DNA of 64,000 nt from Impatiens glandulifera (GCF_907164915.1 NC_061862.1:84926846-84990845), one strand, 5' to 3'. Shown: positions 45,038-58,080, counted from the first letter of the stretch. Numbers and translations are program-made. Notes: a model not told the origin generated them from the sequence alone.

Positions 45038-48000
45038 AAATTGATCCACTGATCCATTTCTGGCAGTCCTCGTAGACGGTTCCCCTTATTTTGTTTAGAT
45101 CCGACCCAATGATACGCCACATGTACATCATCCTCAAGGAATTTATGGGTGAGTGCCGTGTGTTTTTATCGCAGAAGCCAGGTCTCCAACCCTTGATTTT
45201 ACCTTCATATGTCTCCATGTGTCTCATGTAGTAAACCCCGCAATCAGTGAAATTATTGCTATCCTGTCATGATAATTCCAAACATTTCATTGCAAACTTG
45301 GAGAACTTTGCACCAAGAACGGGGTCTACTTCGTCCATAAATCATGTAAGTTAATAATCCTGGTACATAATGAACAACATTATGTAATGTACAATAACCA
45401 AAAAATTTTGGCGACTAAACATGATGAAAAGCGAAGTTCAGTGTATTACAAAAAGGAGGACATTCTTATATCTTATCTCGTAGGGCGATTCTATCACCTC
45501 CCTGTTGTCAATTATTTGAATTTCCTTTTCTATGAAGTTATAGAAAACCAAATAAAAATGGCCCTGATCAATGATTGGGAAAAACATCTGCAAATATAAT
45601 TAAAGCATATAAGATTTCATAGAGGTGTACATGCTATTAAATGATATGACAACGACAGATTTACTTACAAGGTCCGCTTTCAAGTAGTCTACTTTTTTCA
45701 TCTTGAAATTCTTACATTCATTATAGAACCTCGAATCGAATGCTTATTTAAAATCATTCCCATTTACATGAAAAGCCTGTTTACAACATAGTCTGTATTA
45801 TAACACTAATAACTTCATTGATAAACAATAGTGTTAGTACAACTTACGGTGATCACAGTTGTGAAGAACATATTATTGTGTGGGGGTTTTACTTTTCTAC
45901 TACAAATGTCGTTCAACATATACGACAAGGATAATCATACTGTCTACCTAGTGATCAATAGCCAAGGATAACATGTCCGCGCGCGTCAGGTGGATAGTTA
46001 GTGTATCAGTAAAAAATAACATTGCACTGTAGAAGACAATAAAACATGTTTGAGAATGAGGTAGAAAGTACATATGAAATAAGAATGTGGAGGAAACATT
46101 ACGTTTGGTCTAGTCCCTTATCATATACGAAACCCACAATTATCTTCTGCTTATTTGATATATTCTTGACCTTCCTAAATATGTTATCGAGATAGGGGGT
46201 TTTCAATACGGGGGGAAATTGTAATCCATGAAGCCAGTCGCACATTCGCTTATCATTATTTGGTAGAAGAGGCAATGTAGGTTCAAGTGGCGGTGGTAGA
46301 ATAGAGATGCATTCTTCTTCATTTTTTACTATCGACAAGAGAGGAGATGCATGGTTGGTTTCGGTGTTGATAATCTCGCTTAACCAATCGGTTTTCAAAT
46401 TTCGGGGACATTTTCCTGCCAAATTGAAGGAATTTGATGGACCAGGATCTATTTGTGGAAAAATTAAGGTTGGAGAAATTGGGATGCTGTTGGCTTCGAC
46501 TATGGTGGTAATGATGATGTTGTTGGCTTCGACTGTGGTGGTAATGATGTTGTTGCTGGCTTCGGCTGTGGTGGTAATGATGTTGTTGTTGTTATCGACT
46601 GTGGGAATGTTGATGTTGTTGTTAGCATTGGTTGTGGGAGTGTTGATGTCATTGTTTACTTCGACTATAGGAGTGTTGATGTTGTTGTTGGCATCAACTG
46701 TGGGAGTGTTGATGCCGTTGTTTGCTTCGGCTGTAGGAGGATGTTCTTGTTCTCTTGGTTGGCAATGTTTTGTCTCATCTAAGCTCCTTGCCCAGTCTTC
46801 CCTCAGGATTGGATGGTAGCTGACGACCGTGGAAAGTGGCTCAAAAGTAGATTGTACAATTTCTATTGCGTTAACACAGTGTACCTCATTTAGAATTTTA
46901 GATGCTTGTGCCAAAACTTCTGCAGCTGCAACAACCTTACTCAAACATGAGACAAGAGTGGATGTGTAGTCACTCGTAGGATGCTCAGTCCGAAGCTCCA
47001 CAGTCCGAGGCTTCTCAATTTTGTCATTTAGAGGCTACTCATTATGAGTCTTAACATTTTGGTCTAGTGGAGACTTCTCAGTATGAGGCAACTCAGTCTT
47101 TGGATTGTCAACCCCAGCTTCTTCTGGAGGAGGCTGCACATTTTGGTCATTCGGAATGGCTATGCGAGCAATGACCCTACCACGTCCAATTCCCCCATGG
47201 GAAGCCTCATAACCAACCCTGTCGTACATCTTCTTGTCGTTCAAGCATCCCCAAATAGGGAAATTTCTTAAGATCTTACTGTTTACCTTGTACTCAACAA
47301 CCCGGTCCAAGTAGCAGAACTGATACATTAGCATTAAAAAATATATATTACGTTAAAGTAACTGCAAAATTATGAAGCTAGAACCTACTACATATAATAT
47401 TCTACACTCACCAGAAGAAACGTTAGTGGTCCATGGAAATATGATGTCTTGTTTTCTTCCCACTTAAAAACACTTTCAACATGACCGTCTAAAGTAAACT
47501 TGCACCTATTGTAATCTTTAATTTTAGATACATCTTGCAGGGATTTCAATATTTTGAAAAAATATAAAAAAACACAGAGGATAAAATCATTTTAGATGAC
47601 AGCCAGAGTAAGAAAATACATAATTATTGTTAGGTAGTTTGGGTATACCTACACTATGGATTTTGGGAAGTCCACAAAAAAACTGGATACAACAAACACA
47701 ACGAAGTCAATCTTGAAGTTACTGTCTCCGCTGTATTTTGTAGAATTTTCTTCGGCATTTTATTGGTGAAATGACCTCCACTATTCTTGAATCCCCATCT
47801 CCTTCTCTAGTCCCTGAGATTTTCCTTGTACTCCTGGTCGTCCGAGCAAATTCCAACACACTCTACGATTTCTAATTCCCCTCTAGAGATGTTCAATACA
47901 CATTGAACATCCTCTTCATCTATCTGAATCTCCTCTCCACTATGTAGGACGATGCTCCTCCTTATGGGATTGAAGAGACTCACAATGCATCGTGAGAATT

Positions 48001-48742
48001 CCAGTGGGCACTTTGATATACCCAGTGAAAGAAGTGAACCAAATCCTATGTCCCTCACAACATCCTTTTATTCTTCGCATAACTTGTTAAACTGTTTCTC
48101 AATAAGTTCTTCATTAGCAGTTGTCGCCAGTATGCCCAATGGTGTCGAGGGAGTACTTGATGCCTCGACTTTTCTTTTCTTTTGTTTAACCCTACATTAA
48201 CATGTGTAATACGTTTAGAAAAAACAATCGATGAACTACATACTCAGAAAATCAAGCAAATATGAACATTTTCTAATTTTGTTCTCCAACCGAGATTAAC
48301 AAGAAGAATCAAGACACACAAATTCTATTATATCCATAATGAGCTAGGTCATATGAGAAATAATGTACTACACATAGATAAAAGATAAAGTATCAATCAT
48401 AGGTAACTTGTATCCATACTATCAGTCTAGACTTGTAAGTTAAGAATACCACATAGATTATAGTGTGTAATATTGAAATTAAAGATAAATAAACACTTCT
48501 AAAGGCATTTATAATTACATACAATCGATGACCTACATACTCAGAAATCAAGCAAATATGAACATTTTCTAACATTAGTATAATTACCTTAGTGTTTTAA
48601 CTTCAGTCGTCGATTCAGTATATGGAACTAATTGTTTATCCGAATCCTGATTCTAAAATGATAGATTCACCTTTAGATTCAATCGAATAAAAATAAGAAA
48701 ACAAAAAGACCAGCACTTGAAACCGTAAACCCTTCTTACCAT
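45038..48742 (-). pseudogene. ULP1-like (peptidase C48) gene, copy 1, disrupted
   Basis: Minus strand. ATG at 48,742 abuts a GTAAG donor; a later exon has an NLS-like KQKKRKV and DIGFGSLLSLGISKCPLEF (near 48,000), then FKIDFVVFVVSSFF (47,730) and SKIKDYNRCKFTL, the N-terminal region shared by plant transposon ULP-like proteins. The middle holds eight 11-residue Asn-rich repeats (NNNINTPTVDA, 46,490-46,740). The C48 core has His in HFYLVF (45,558-45,560), Asp in IIDN (45,507-45,509) and Cys in DCGVYYMRHMETYEG (45,240-45,242). Stops include TAA at 48,070-48,068. Intact relatives would be SUMO-type proteases; here the frame is broken many times. Confidence 0.85.
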
Positions 48743-48940
48743 TTTTGCAACAACAGAAGATCGAATTTGGAAGAGAAAAACCTTCAACGGCGAACGAACG
48801 AAGACAACGGAGGTAGGCGAACGAGCAGAGAAGAGTAACCCTCCTTACTTAGAGTGAATGGATTTACGTTCGGCCAATTATGTTTTTAAAATAATGCGTT
48901 TGTGGGTTTACATGAACTTTAGATTGAAAGAAGCAAGCTT
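48743..48940 (-). promoter_or_regulatory. 5' leader region of ULP copy 1
   Basis: A GC-richer stretch upstream of the ATG (GAACGAACGAAGACAACGG), probably the 5' UTR. No TATA box was identified with confidence. Confidence 0.35.
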
Positions 48941-50170
48941 CGCTCAGGAATTATTATATTTGTAAAATAAAAGAACTTCGAATAGGGGAAGAAAGCTTCA
49001 CTCATAAATTATTATATTTGTAAAATAAAAGAAGCTCGAATAGGGGAAGAAAGCTTCATTTGTTACCGCTCGATTAAGTGAAGCAAGCTTCCCTCAGGAA
49101 TTATTTTATATACTTCAATATTGCGGATTGACAATTGATTAGATGGTAGTAGTTGGAATTGACATAAAGTACACATTTCACTATTTCCCACACTTTTTAT
49201 TTATAATATAAAAATGTATTTCTCTTTAATCAATGTATATCCGTACAGATACTGTAGTACACATGTCTGCTGAAGGGACAACACAACTTTTGGAAATCTC
49301 CAAATTTTGGCGCTTCACAAGCTAGCTATCAATGATGACATCGATGAAATTTAGGTTATTTATAAGTTCATATTGCTTCAATGAAATTATATATATATAA
49401 TTAATCCATTAATGCAGATTGACCGTTGATGGGATGGTAGCAGTTAAATAATAGATGAGTCAAAAGGACTGCAGACTTGTCCGCCGATGTGATAATTCAA
49501 CACGAGAGTGAACGTAATATTAATATGTTTCTTTTCTATTTTATAAAATAGGGGCTTCAAATCTTTCCAACCCAAATGAAAATTTTCAGCATGAGTATTG
49601 TGAATGTGTTGCTTAAGATATTTTGTTCAGATCTACTCTGTGGGAGATTCTCTGTGGTGGAAAACTTGTTCAATGAAGATGAAGAGTGTCTAGTTGTGGT
49701 AGAAAACATCTTCAGTTACTACGACATCTTCCTAGTTGAAGTTGAAACTACCGACCAAATGAAGATCATTCATGTCCACCGCTGGTGGGAAGAGCCAGCT
49801 TTAGGAGATTCCTTGGGATGGAAAACATCTCAAGAGATATCTCTACAAGTGGAAAACATCTGAAGAGATATCTCACCAGGTGTATTTCTGAAACCTTGTA
49901 ATACAGATGACTATTGTTATAATGTAGAACTGTGTTTATGAAACATTGTAATGCAGATGACTATTGTTACAATGTAGAATTGTTTATCAAACGTAGTTGT
50001 AATGGAAAGGAGTTCATCCATTCCGATAATAATAATAACAATAATTGTCATATATATTTTAATTCGGATTTAATTATGTCTATTATAAAATAATGAATAA
50101 AAAGGAAGGAATATATATATTTTAAATTGACAATTGAAGCAATATTTGTTCCCTAAAAACATTGTAAAAT
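48941..50170. other. Spacer with GAAGCAAGCTTCGCT repeats and an unrecognised ORF
   Basis: Three copies of a ~50-bp unit with GAAGCAAGCTTC at 48,945-49,110. The motif GATTGACMRTTGATKRGATG occurs near 49,128 and 49,416. A 95-codon plus-strand frame (49,576-49,863) contains two similar GGAAAACATCT segments (repeat-like) and matches no domain I know, so it is not called as a gene. Confidence 0.5.
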
Positions 50171-51790
50171 GTATTTAACAAACGATGAAAGCTTCGTTCT
50201 ATATAAGACTTGTCAACGGTAACTATGAAGAGAAGCAAGCTTAGTTTTTTGTTTTTTCATGAATGCTAAGGGGTTTTTCATGAATTCATTTATGGGTTTT
50301 ACATGAATGCATCAGGGATCTTTTTTCAATATATTGTACACAAAAACACAAATGTTTAATATAAATTTATTACTATTATAATAATTTAATAATAAAAAAA
50401 TATATAATTATTTCATTTATGAGAATTATGTCACATCAAAAGAGTCATATGTACTGATTACTCATCCTTCGAGGTTAAAATAATCATCACAAAAAGTGAA
50501 GAAGGCTTTGTTTACTTATTGTCAACTCTCAGTAACAAGCGATGAAAGCTTCGTTCTATATAAGACTTGTCAACAGTAACTATGAAGCGAAGAAAGCTTA
50601 GTTCTTTGTTTTTTCATGAATGCATAAGGGGTTTTTCATTAATTCATTTATGGGTTTTATATTATTGCATCAGAGATTTTTTTCAATATATTGTACGCAA
50701 AAACACAAATGTTTAATATAAATTTATTACTATTATAATAATTTAATAATAATAAAAAAATGAAAATATAATTATTTCATTTATGAGGATTATGTCACTT
50801 CAACATAGTCATACGTACTGATTACTCGTCCTTTGAGGTTAAAATAGTCATCACAAAAAGTGAAGCAAGCTTCGTTTACTTATTGTCAACTCTCAGTAAC
50901 AGGCGATGAAAGCTTCGTTCTATATAAGACTTGTCAGCAGTAACTATGAAGTGAATCAAGCTTAGTTCTTTGTATTTTCATGAATGCATAAGGGGTTTTT
51001 CATGAATTAATTTATGGGTTTTACATGAATGCTTCATAGATTTTTTTTCAATATATTGTACACAAAAACACAAATGTTTAATTTAAATTTATTACTATTA
51101 TAATAATTTAATAATAATAAAAAAATGAAAATATAATTATTTCATTTATGAGGATTATGTCACTTTATCAGAGTCATATGTACTGATTACTCGTCCTCCA
51201 AGATTAAAATAATCATCACAAAAGTGAAACAAGCTTCGTTTTCTTATTTTCAAGTCTCAGTAACAAGTGAGGAAAACTTCGTTCTATATAAGACTTGTCA
51301 ACGGTAACTATGAAGCGAAGCAAGCTTAGTTCTTTGTTTTTTCATGAATGCATAAGGGATTTTTCATTAATTCATTTATGGGTTTTACATGAATGCATCA
51401 GGGATTTTTTTGTCAATATATTGTACACAAAACACAAATGTTTAATATAAATTTATTACTATTATAATAATTTAATAATAATAATAAAATGAAAATATAA
51501 TTATTTCATTTATGAGGATTGAAGGTTGATGGGATTATGTCACTTCAATATAGTCATACGTACTAATTACTCGTCCTCCGAGGTTAAAATAATCATCACG
51601 AAAAGTGAAGCAAGCTTCGTTTGCTTATTGTCAACTCTCAGTAACAAGCGAAGCATGCTCCCTGTAATAAATTGATAATAAAGCGATGAAATCTTAGTTC
51701 TATATAAGACTTGTCAACGGTAACTATGAAGCGAAGCAAGCTTAGTTCTTTGTTTTTTCATGAATGTATAAGGGGTCTTTCATGAATTGT
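50170..51790 (+). repeat. ~360-bp tandem array, five units
   Basis: GCGATGAAAGCTTCGTTCTA followed by TATAAGACTTGTCAACGG recurs at about 50,183, 50,541, 50,905, 51,270 and 51,685. Each unit also contains GAAGCAAGCTTMGTT, TTTTTCATGAATGCATAAGG and a TTATTACTATTATAATAA stretch. The last spacing is about 50 bp longer. Confidence 0.94.
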
Positions 51791-51984
51791 ATAATTGTTT
51801 TTACATTATAGTCTGAAAAGAAAATGATAATGATTCAAAGTGTAACTTGACAACAATTTATTTGCATTCATTTGGGTACACAAAAATACAAAAAGATTTC
51901 ATAATCGTTATAGAAAATTATACAGATGAAGCAACCAAACAACAGTTTAAAAGCTACAACTTGTACATAATAAATGAAGCCCTA

Positions 51985-53131
51985 ATCTGTACCAGTGCTT
52001 GACTCGTCATTCAGTCCTGTCATTGATACGACTTCTTGTTCGACGATGAGTGGAATGTATAACTGACATTCTTCGTTCACAGCATTGATCCATCGATTGG
52101 GGAATGAAATTGTTAGAGAAAGCTCCATTATTGATGTGTACTCGAGGTAAAGATCAAGAGAAATCAGCATCAAATCTGCCGGAGGATTGAGTGCATTCGA
52201 AGGTAGGGGATTCCGTAGGCCAAATTATTGATATATGATAGTTGTGCAGTAGGAGGTAGATCCCTCTAGGCCCAACACAATGATGAATGGAGAACCCCTC
52301 ATCTCGTACATCATTTGACTAAAGAGATACCACAGAACAATGAACTAAATTGGGTGAATATTAGAAATATAATTCTCAAGCACGATTCTAGCGATCCTTT
52401 GCAACTATATATTTGCAAAGGAAGGGTAAGGAATTGAAGGACGGAGAAACCAATGCAATTTGTCTAACAACCAGAGGTAAAGAACCAAAGGTGATCCACG
52501 GCGGGAATATTTATTTGGGTCTGAAATAAATTCGTTGAGATCAAGGAGTGTCTCAGCGAGTACAAGGCCACCCAAACATGGGGTATTTCCCATCAGTGCA
52601 GGAACTACCTCCAGGAGCCTATCCGAAGGTCGTAGTCCTTCACCCGGACACAAAAAAATGAGCAAGAACCACAAGCATGATTAGTTTGCTTTGTGTGTGG
52701 CTGATGGTCTTTTCAACTCCATGGACACGCCAAATGTAATCGTCTATTTGTGTCATATTGAGAAATCCATGTTGGAGGGTAATTAATATAGCATCAAACA
52801 TTGTACAACCATAGAAGTTATGGCAAGTTTCGAATGCAAAATGAGGTTCAAGATTGATAGACAAAACAATGAGTGTAAGACTCCCACACCTAAGGATTGA
52901 AGCGAAGTCCTCAATCGTCAGGCATATGTGTATGTCACTAATGACAAAAGAACAAGTGTCCGTATTCTATCTACTTTGCATGTAGGCCATCAGACTGTCG
53001 TGAACATTTATTCTGATGAGAGGTATAATATCATCTACATGATAAACACCAAAAGGGATAGGGTCATCGTTGATCAGACTTAAGTATCGCTCCAACTATT
53101 GTTGTGATAAAACCGACATCTCTAGCTCCAT
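51985..53131 (-). pseudogene. Aminotransferase-like plant mobile domain (PMD) gene, disrupted
   Basis: Minus strand from ATG at 53,131. The translation has DIHICLTIEDFASILRCG (near 52,930), matching the start of the plant mobile domain (the LTLEDV..LLG-like motif), then FETCHNFYGC, and after a frameshift near 52,640-52,670 GLRPSDRLLEVVPALMGN, CLGGLVLAETLLDL and GSPLVLYLWLLDKLHWF, the hydrophobic WLL motif typical of PMD proteins. Stops occur at codon 12 (TAG) and after MAYMQSR. The tail near 52,000-52,170 may be the C-terminus. PMD genes are known both as host silencing factors and as cargo of plant transposons; here it lies inside the MULE. Confidence 0.65.
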
Positions 53132-53379
53132 CTCTTCCTCCTAAGTATCTCACTAAATGAATAAATGAGGTAGCAACAGCCGATAAAGACTTTGGAGGGA
53201 GAGAGTCAAAACAGAAAGAGAGAGAGAGAGACTAAATAGATGATGACACTAGCTCTCACTACAGGAATAGGCGAAATGAATCAAATTATAGCGCCCTGTA
53301 CTTTAGTTATAATTTATTTTTCATTCATGTATTAACATTTTTACATGAAAGGACCAATATGAACTTAAAAACATAACTT

Positions 53380-54145
53380 GTGAAGCTATCTTCGTTTATG
53401 ATATTATAAACTCAACCTTGTGAAGCTAGATTCGTTTATGAAATTGTAAACAGAAATTATGAAGCTAGATTCGTTTATGATATTATAAACTCAAACTTGT
53501 GAAGCTAGATTCGTTTATGAAATTGAAAACAGAACTTGTGAAGGTTGCTTCATTTATGAATTTAAGAACAGAATTTGTGAAGCTTTCTTCGTTTATGAAT
53601 TTATAAACAGAACTTGTGAATCTTTCTTCGTTTATGAATTTATAATCACGGGACCTTTCGAAGCTAGCTTCGTTTATGAATTTATAAACAAAACTTGTGT
53701 AGCTAGCTTCATTTATGATATTATAAACTCAAAAGCTATCTTCGTTTATAAAAATGAAAACAGAACTTGTGATGGTTGCTTCGTTTATGAATTTAAGAAT
53801 AGAATTTGTGAAGCTTTCTTCGTTTATGAATTTATAAACAGAACTTGTGAGTCTTTCTTTGTTTATGAATTTATAATCACGGGACTTTTCGAAGCTAGCT
53901 TCATTTATGAATTTATAAATAGAACTCGTGTAGCTAGCTTCGTTTATGATATTATATATTAAAAGGCTAGCTTCGTTTATAAAATTGAAAACAGAACTTG
54001 TGATGGGTGCTTCGTTTAAGAATTTAAGAACAGAATTTGTGAAGCTTGTTTCGTTTATGAATTTAATAATAGAAATTGTGAAGCTTTCTTCGTTTATGAA
54101 TTTATAATCACGGAACCTTTTGAAGCTAGCTTCGTTAATTTTTCA
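53380..54145 (+). repeat. ~40-bp array with higher-order repeat
   Basis: About 19 units of GAAGCTAGCTTCGTTTATGA plus ATTTATAAACAGAACTTGT. A second-order period of roughly 225 bp is visible: the series GGTTGCTTC, GAAGCTTTCTTCG, TTTATAATCACGGGAC, GTGTAGCTAGCTTC recurs from about 53,540, 53,770 and 54,000. No coding frame is kept. Confidence 0.93.
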
Positions 54146-54414
54146 ATACCTTTGTCCGGTTATTATGATTAAAAATATGGGTACAAGAAGAGCAAAATGT
54201 GAAATATAATCAATTAAAGTTTTCTATTATAAACATAAATAAATTATAAGTGCATAATGTGAAAGTACACTAATTAAAATTTATTTACATACGACTCGAA
54301 AGATTTCTTAATCTAATTGTCTTCTTTATGTTTAACTTATTGACTTTGTGGTCTGACATAAGAATTCGATATAAATATTTCATCCTCGGTGTACTGATAG
54401 CTTCTTCAACATTC

Positions 54415-57400
54415 AAAACAACAAAAGAAAGTATAAGAAAATATATAAAAAATTGTCATAGACTAACATGCATTTAACACTTACATTGTCGCTATTGAAG
54501 TCAATATCCCACTTCTTCGTCTCTCCTCTATATGTTTCCATATGTCTAAATAAATATATACCACAGTCGACTTTGTTTGTACTATATTCCCACTTCAACT
54601 TTGGAGCCATTTTTTTCATCTTATGAATTTTTTCAGCTAATCCGAATAGGCCTATACTTACCAAGAAAGCCCCAAAATTCATAATGTGCCGACTCAAATT
54701 GGTATACTTCTCCAGAAGTTTAACACTCTTAGGAAGTCCGGCGTTGTCTAATACTTGGATTTTTGAAAGAGACATATTGACACATACAAGGAAGTAATGC
54801 TTTTCATGGAGGACCTGTAGGAATATCTATAAAAAGAATACAAACATGAATTATTTGATATCATTGCATATATATAAGTATAAACAAAATTCGTTAATTG
54901 GAATGGTTCATAACATACTAGGTCAGCGTTTGTTATGTGTCTTCTTTGAGGAAACAAACAAACGCTTCATAATCAAATTGCATACTAACCTAGAAATTAA
55001 TTCTAAAGTATCAAATTCATGAACATTGAGTAATACATAGCACAAAACCAAGTGAAGAGAACTTACATATGATATTATGGAAAAACAAATTATTCGTTTT
55101 TCATGCCTTGCAAACCTATTAAACTTGAATTGCAAATAAATGGCCCAAGCGTCCACCACTTCGCTCGCAACTTCTGCTTCATCTTTCATTGTTTGCAATT
55201 GTGCATGGGTTATATTACCTGGAAACCCTTCGTACAGTACCTCCCTGCAAAAATAGATTCATTTAGAACATAACTACTTTAATATTTAAAATTTATAAAA
55301 GCATGATTCACTTACGTTTCATCAAGGTCTTCATAAAACACATAATCGGCCCATCTTTGTTCCTTGTTCGTTATTTTATTCAACTTCTGCGCAATGACTT
55401 GCATGTAGGGGGATTGAAGGTACACCAGAATTTTTGAGATCTTCCTCTTCGGATGGTCTCTAATGTTGACGCGTCCCCCTGATCTTCATCTTCAAAAGAT
55501 TCATCAGCAGCTTCGGAATCTTCGGTTTCCTAACCCTCATTTTTCCGTTGAACAACGGGAGGATCGGGAGATTCTTCATTGTGCTCATCTGCTGTATCCT
55601 CACGGGGTGAACTATTCATTTTCAACTTGTCACTCTTTATAGTGTCCCCAAGTACCTCCTTTGGATCAGGAGGATCTTCATTGTGCTCTTCTGATGCATC
55701 CTCAGGGGGGACTATTTATTGTCAACTCCACACTCTCTAAAGTGTCCCCAAGTCCCTCCTTTAGATCAGGAGGATCTTCATTGTGCTCTTTTACTACATC
55801 CTCACGAGGGGACTATTCGTTTTCAACCCCCGCACTCTCTAAAGTGTCCCCAAGTCCCTCCTTTGGATCAGGAGGATCTTCATTGTGATCATATGCTGCA
55901 TCCTCACGGGGGGACTATTCATTTTCAACACGACACTCTTTAAAGTGTCTCCAAGTACCTCCTTTGGATCAGGAGGATCTTCCCTACTTACACAAACCTC
56001 ACCATTATTCACTTTCAAGTGTTTCAGGAACATTTTAGACTTTGTTAGTTTCAGGTAACCGGCCTTAAAAATAGTCTTGGGATCGATGTTGCGTTTCTCG
56101 AACTCGTCTGATAGGCAATTCAACTGTTCTGCCATATCTTTAAAAGTTTGTATGACTTTGGATGTTAACATCTGTAGATTTTAAAAAGCATAATTGATTA
56201 GTCTAAAAAACAAGAAAGTATAGGAAAATGTGAGTCAATTTCTTATTTCAATATACCTTGTCATTGTCTTCCGGTAATTCCAATAAATTAACTAGAATTT
56301 CATGTTCTTCATCTGTTAGGCGTGCCCTTGCCCTGCCCAGCCTAAAACCACCTGCGCGAGCTTCTAACGTGGTAATCTCTAACAATGTGGTGTCATCCCA
56401 GCAAGAGATATTGGTACAGACCTTTCATAAGAATGACATACACCATCGACAAAAAACATCGTCTATGTAGCAAATCTGAACCAAAGGAATGGGAAACATT
56501 TAAGTGAATATTAAATATCTATAAATCATATACAAGAAAGAAATTATTTACCAATAATAAGGTTAAAGGTCCATCAAAATATGGTATTTTGTCTTGTTTA
56601 TCTTTTTTTTGCCAACTTGCCACACTTTCAACCAATCTTTGTAGTGTGAATGAGCACCAGTTCAGATTCTTTATGTTATCAACATCCATTAAGGATTTGA
56701 GAATTTTCCACCAGATTTAATATAATACATGGGTAAGTATTTACAAATACAAATAGATATATAATAGATATGAAAAAAATGATTACATGGCTCGTGAATT
56801 TTGAACTGGACATAAAAAACTCGAGACAACAAAGACTACAAAGTCCATTTTGAAATTATTATCTGCACTTGTGTTACTTAATATTTTGGGTATCATAGAA
56901 AGTGTTTCAGGAGATGAAGTTGATTCTTCCCCGATCAAATCTGACCTTCCAGTCCCTCATGAAATTAAAATACTTAGGGTCATTATTCTTGTCCGCCCCA
57001 GCGACCTCAACTATGTTCATTGGCCCTCTCATGAGGTTTAACACAGAATGGATAAGGTCTTCATTGATAAGGATCTCATCACCGTTGGCCAATATGAGAG
57101 AGGTCTTCTCGAGCTCGAAACATCTGACTACGAGTTTTGAAAAATGACTAGGGCAATTAGAGAAACCCAATGTAAGAAGAGAACTGAACCCGATTTCCTT
57201 CACAGCTTCCTTCTATTCTACGCTCAATTTAGGAATCATGTGAAAAAGGCCATGAGGGGATGATCTTGTTAGAAATGCTACTTTCATTTTTTTTTTGATG
57301 ATTTTGGGGGGAGGTGGTGAATCTTCATCGACGGGTGTAGCTGTAGCAATATCATTAGCTTCCACAGCAACATTAAAAATTGATTCATTATTCGATGACT

Positions 57401-57753
57401 CCGTCTTCGTATTTCTCTTCCTCTTCCTTTCATATGTATTCAAGTAAAGCCTCCAACGAATTATTTTCAGTGAGATAACAAAAATCAGTATTTTACAAAA
57501 GATATGGAATAAACGGGTGTAATATTAATCAAAAATATATAAACACAATATGATTAACCTACCACTCTAGTTTATTGATGAGATTGTCGTTGGATACAGG
57601 ATTGGGGGCGGTTTCGTTTATGTTGTTACAAACCGCCATAACGATCTCTCGGGAGTCGGAAGTAACCACTTGCATGTTGTTGGCTTCGTTTTGTGACATT
57701 TTCACAAAAAATGATTGTGGAATAGAATAAACTTCTAGGGTTTCAGAGTTCAT
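54415..57753 (-). pseudogene. ULP1-like (peptidase C48) gene, copy 2, disrupted
   Basis: Minus strand. ATG at 57,753 opens MNSETLEVYSIPQSFF; an exon with the NLS ERKRKRNTK follows, then KEIGFSSLLTLGFSNCPSHF (57,200), FKMDFVVFVVSSFLCP (56,830) and DNIKNLNWCSFTLQRLVES (56,680). The middle carries a ~100-bp tandem repeat (55,640-55,980) encoding PPDPKEVLGDTL-like units. The C48 core has His in KHYFLVCVN (54,796), Asp in QVLDN (54,747) and Cys in DCGIYLFRHMETYRG (54,564). A stop TAG at 57,215-57,213 lies at the same place as in copy 1. It is the right-end gene, reading inward from the TIR. Confidence 0.87.
55640..55985 (-). repeat. ~100-bp tandem repeat in ULP copy 2
   Basis: AGTGTCCCCAAGTCCCTCC with GATCAGGAGGATCTTC recurs at about 55,641, 55,741, 55,843 and 55,944. 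Units are not multiples of three throughout, so they shift the frame. Confidence 0.9.
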
Positions 57754-57829
57754 ACAAAGATTATCGCTGGGAGAAAGAGAGAGAGAATGTGAATAGTTTC
57801 TTATGAAAGTTAAGAGTGGGATTTGTAGC

Positions 57830-58080
57830 GGGACAAATATAAACAATCCTTCACAGAAATGAAGCGATTTCAACTTCACAGAAATTAAAATTTTAATAAA
57901 GTTAGCTTCGCAAGGTTGATTTTATAATTTCATAAAACAAGCTAGTTTCGCAGGTTGAGCTTTAAAAAAAATTAACGATGCTAGTTTCGCACGATTGAGC
58001 TTTTAAAAAAATAAACAATGCTGGCTTCGCATGGATAAGCTTTTAAAAAAATAAACGATGCTAGCTTCACAGATTCTGTT
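57830..58080 (-). repeat. Right-side copy of the GAAGC..ATCG repeats
   Basis: Inverted copy of 44,500-44,760 with matching order of motifs (TTCACAGAAATGAAGC, TTGCGAAGCTAAC inverted, GATGCTAGTTTCGCACG). It joins ULP copy 2's 5' side to the right-end array. Confidence 0.9.

Noticed and set aside
46307..46819. 170-codon plus-strand frame with Val/Leu-rich repeats
   Set aside because: Antisense shadow of the Asn-rich repeat of ULP copy 1.
49576..49863. 95-codon plus-strand frame ending in repeated GGAAAACATCT
   Set aside because: No known domain, no splice or promoter context, and the sequence includes local repeats. Left as unassigned spacer.
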